Below the pieces are notes generated by a model. The model worked only from the letters and a program-made list of their open reading frames with translations, had not been told where the DNA came from and did not search any database. The translations under genes were made by a program, and so were the position numbers. This document shows positions 23,215 to 24,920 of a DNA stretch of 24,920 nt, one piece after another (position 1 is the stretch's first letter; every line of letters starts with the position of its first letter). The stretch is from an uncultured Clostridia bacterium (GTDB lineage Bacteria; Bacillota; Clostridia; Christensenellales; CAG-138). The stretch spans positions 1 through 24,920 of the forward strand of contig CALAXO010000185.1 of NCBI GenBank assembly GCA_937894955.1, in the 5' to 3' direction.

Positions 23215-24920
23215 ATGGCAGAGACATTGGTTATCGTGGAATCGCCGTCCAAAGCGAAGACGATTGAAAAGTATCTCGGCTCAAAATACAGGGTCATTGC
23301 ATCGAACGGGCATGTTCGCGATTTGCCGAAAAGCCAGCTCGGTGTTGATGTTGAACACGACTTTGAACCAAAATATATTACCCTTCGCGGAAGAGGCGAA
23401 GTTATCGAAAAAATACGCAAAGAAGCAAAGCACGCAAAGCATATTGTGCTTGCAACCGACCCCGATCGCGAGGGTGAGGCGATTTCGTGGCATCTTGCAA
23501 AAATGCTGAAGCTGGATGAAAACGAGCCATGCCGTGTTGTGTTTAACGAAATCACAAAAACAGTCATTCAAAAGGCAGTCAAAAACCCGCGCTGCATTGA
23601 CAGAAACCTTGTCGATGCGCAGCAGGCGCGGCGCGTGCTTGACCGTTTGCTCGGCTACAAAATCAGCCCGCTGCTTTGGGCCAAGGTTCGAAGGGGACTT
23701 TCGGCAGGCCGTGTGCAGTCGGTTACGACCAAACTCATCTGCGACAGAGAGCGCGAGATACTTGATTTCGTGCCGAAAGAGTATTGGACCGTCACGGTAA
23801 AACTTCATCTTGCCAAGCGTACATTCGAAGCCAAATTCTATGGTTTTGACGGCAAAAAGACGGAGCTTCAGACGGAAGCCGACGCAATGCGCGTTGTGGA
23901 TTTGTCCACCGGAGCGGTCTATTGCGTTGCGGACATCAAAACCGCAAAAAAAACGCGTCATGCGCCTGCACCGTACACAACGAGCAGCATGCTTCAGGAT
24001 GCATCGAACCGTGCTTCAATGCCGCCGAAGCGAACCATGCTTTGCGCTCAGCAGCTCTATGAGGGCGTTGATATCGGCACTAAGGGCAGCGTTGGCTTGA
24101 TTACTTATATGCGCACGGATTCGGTTCGAATTTCCGCCGAGGCACAGCAGAGCGCGAGAGAATACATCGCAGCAGCGTTCGGCGCAGCATACGTGCCCGA
24201 AAAGCCCAATGTTTTTAAGGGCAGAGCGGGTTCTCAGGATGCGCACGAGGCAATTCGTCCGACAGACGTAAAAAACACGCCTGCATCGGTGAAACAGTAT
24301 CTCGAACCGGGGCAGTATAAACTCTATAAACTCATTTACGAACGTTTCCTCGCAAGCCAGATGAGTGATGCGCTTTACGAAACTTCAACTGTTACGCTTG
24401 AAACGCAGACTCAGCCGAAATGCACGTATCGAACCAACAGTTCGAAAAAACTCTTTGACGGATTCACGGCGGTTTATTCCGTATCGAACCCGTCACAGGA
24501 TGACGGCATAGGCGAAAAGGACACGACCCTTCCCGCTATGGAAGTCGGCAGTGAACCTAAGTTTGTTTCGCTGAACCCGAAGCAGAACTTTACCGAACCG
24601 CCTTCAAGATACACCGAAGCATCCCTTGTGAAAACACTCGAAGAGCTGGGAATCGGCAGACCGAGCACATATTCCCCGACGATTTCGACAATTATCGACA
24701 GAGGGTACGTCCAAAAAGAAAAGAAGCAGCTCGTGCCCACCGACCTCGGGTTTGTTGTGAACAAAGTTATGGAGGATAATTTCCGCAATATTGTTGATGC
24801 CAAGTTCACGGCGGATATGGAGTCGCGATTGGACTCCGTGGAAGAAGGCAAAGAACGCTGGCAAAATCTGATCGAAGACTTCTATCCTCCGTTTGAGGAA
24901 GCTCTTGAAGAGGCATTCAA
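23215..24920 (+). CDS. topA: DNA topoisomerase I, 5' part (runs off the window)
   Basis: TopA relaxes negative supercoils by cutting one strand. The 568 residues present include the Toprim domain (ETLVIVESPSKAKTIEKYLG, ASNGHVRDLP, and the metal-binding DPDREGE at 82-88), the archway domains, and the active-site tyrosine Y298 in GLITYMRTDS. SAGRVQSV and DAHEAIRPT are also conserved, as is GIGRPSTYSPTI near the end. The ATG at 23215 has AAGGAGG at ideal spacing. The gene is open to the last base of the window, so the C-terminal part, where zinc-finger repeats normally lie, cannot be seen. It follows dprA, as in Bacillus-type genomes. A palindrome and direct repeats lie in its leader. Confidence 0.98.
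   Translation, partial: MAETLVIVESPSKAKTIEKYLGSKYRVIASNGHVRDLPKSQLGVDVEHDFEPKYITLRGRGEVIEKIRKEAKHAKHIVLATDPDREGEAISWHLAKMLKLDENEPCRVVFNEITKTVIQKAVKNPRCIDRNLVDAQQARRVLDRLLGYKISPLLWAKVRRGLSAGRVQSVTTKLICDREREILDFVPKEYWTVTVKLHLAKRTFEAKFYGFDGKKTELQTEADAMRVVDLSTGAVYCVADIKTAKKTRHAPAPYTTSSMLQDASNRASMPPKRTMLCAQQLYEGVDIGTKGSVGLITYMRTDSVRISAEAQQSAREYIAAAFGAAYVPEKPNVFKGRAGSQDAHEAIRPTDVKNTPASVKQYLEPGQYKLYKLIYERFLASQMSDALYETSTVTLETQTQPKCTYRTNSSKKLFDGFTAVYSVSNPSQDDGIGEKDTTLPAMEVGSEPKFVSLNPKQNFTEPPSRYTEASLVKTLEELGIGRPSTYSPTISTIIDRGYVQKEKKQLVPTDLGFVVNKVMEDNFRNIVDAKFTADMESRLDSVEEGKERWQNLIEDFYPPFEEALEEAF

Noticed and set aside
1..24920. CRISPR arrays, insertion sequences, prophage genes or rRNA
   Set aside because: I saw no regularly spaced repeats, transposase or integrase motifs, phage genes or rRNA-like stretches on reading through the window.

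Overview
This window is a chromosomal block of mostly housekeeping genes, almost all on the + strand. The organism looks like a Firmicute of the class Clostridia. Three things support this: the gene order rsgA-rpe, then ylxM-ffh-rpsP-khpA-rimM-trmD-rplS-rbgA-rnhB-yraN, then comM-dprA-topA, which is the Gram-positive arrangement; strong AGGAGG-type ribosome binding sites; and seven tRNAs that all carry an encoded CCA. Moderate base composition and Oscillospira/Ruminococcus-like proteins suggest a gut or rumen Clostridia lineage, but this is inference and no species can be named.

Layout. Positions 1-945 hold the 3' end of rsgA and rpe. Positions 1030-3498 hold a stand-alone type IIA topoisomerase A subunit of GyrA/ParC type. 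Positions 3588-4652 hold two unrecognised genes transcribed divergently; the left one is the only convincing minus-strand gene. Positions 4762-6748 hold nth (endonuclease III) and obgE, ended by a strong hairpin terminator. Positions 6932-7640 are a tRNA operon (Pro, Glu, CAU-anticodon, Asp, Phe, Gly, Cys) with a consensus promoter and a terminator. Positions 7747-8735 are two tandem, translationally coupled Nudix hydrolases.

Positions 8796-15096 are the signal-recognition/ribosome-maturation block: ylxM, ffh, rpsP, khpA, rimM, trmD, rplS, rbgA, rnhB, yraN. It shows clear promoters before ylxM and rplS, several stop/start overlaps, and TTG starts for trmD and yraN. Positions 15182-20281 are a membrane glycosylation module: two multi-pass GT-C-type glycosyltransferases, one with extra carbohydrate-binding-like domains, and a GtrA-family protein. 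It sits between yraN and comM, where Bacillus-type genomes carry other genes. Positions 20357-24920 hold comM, dprA and the 5' two-thirds of topA (DNA uptake/processing and topoisomerase I).

How it fits together. Most of the window serves translation and its assembly (SRP targeting, S16, L19, RimM, TrmD, RbgA, RsgA, Obg, tRNAs) and DNA maintenance (Nth, RNase HII, topoisomerases, DprA, ComM). The accessory material is the glycosyltransferase module, the orphan divergent pair and the Nudix pair. I found no CRISPR array, transposase, prophage gene or rRNA. No wholly undescribed system is evident. The best candidates for something new are the domain-fused glycosyltransferase with its partners and the orphan divergent pair.
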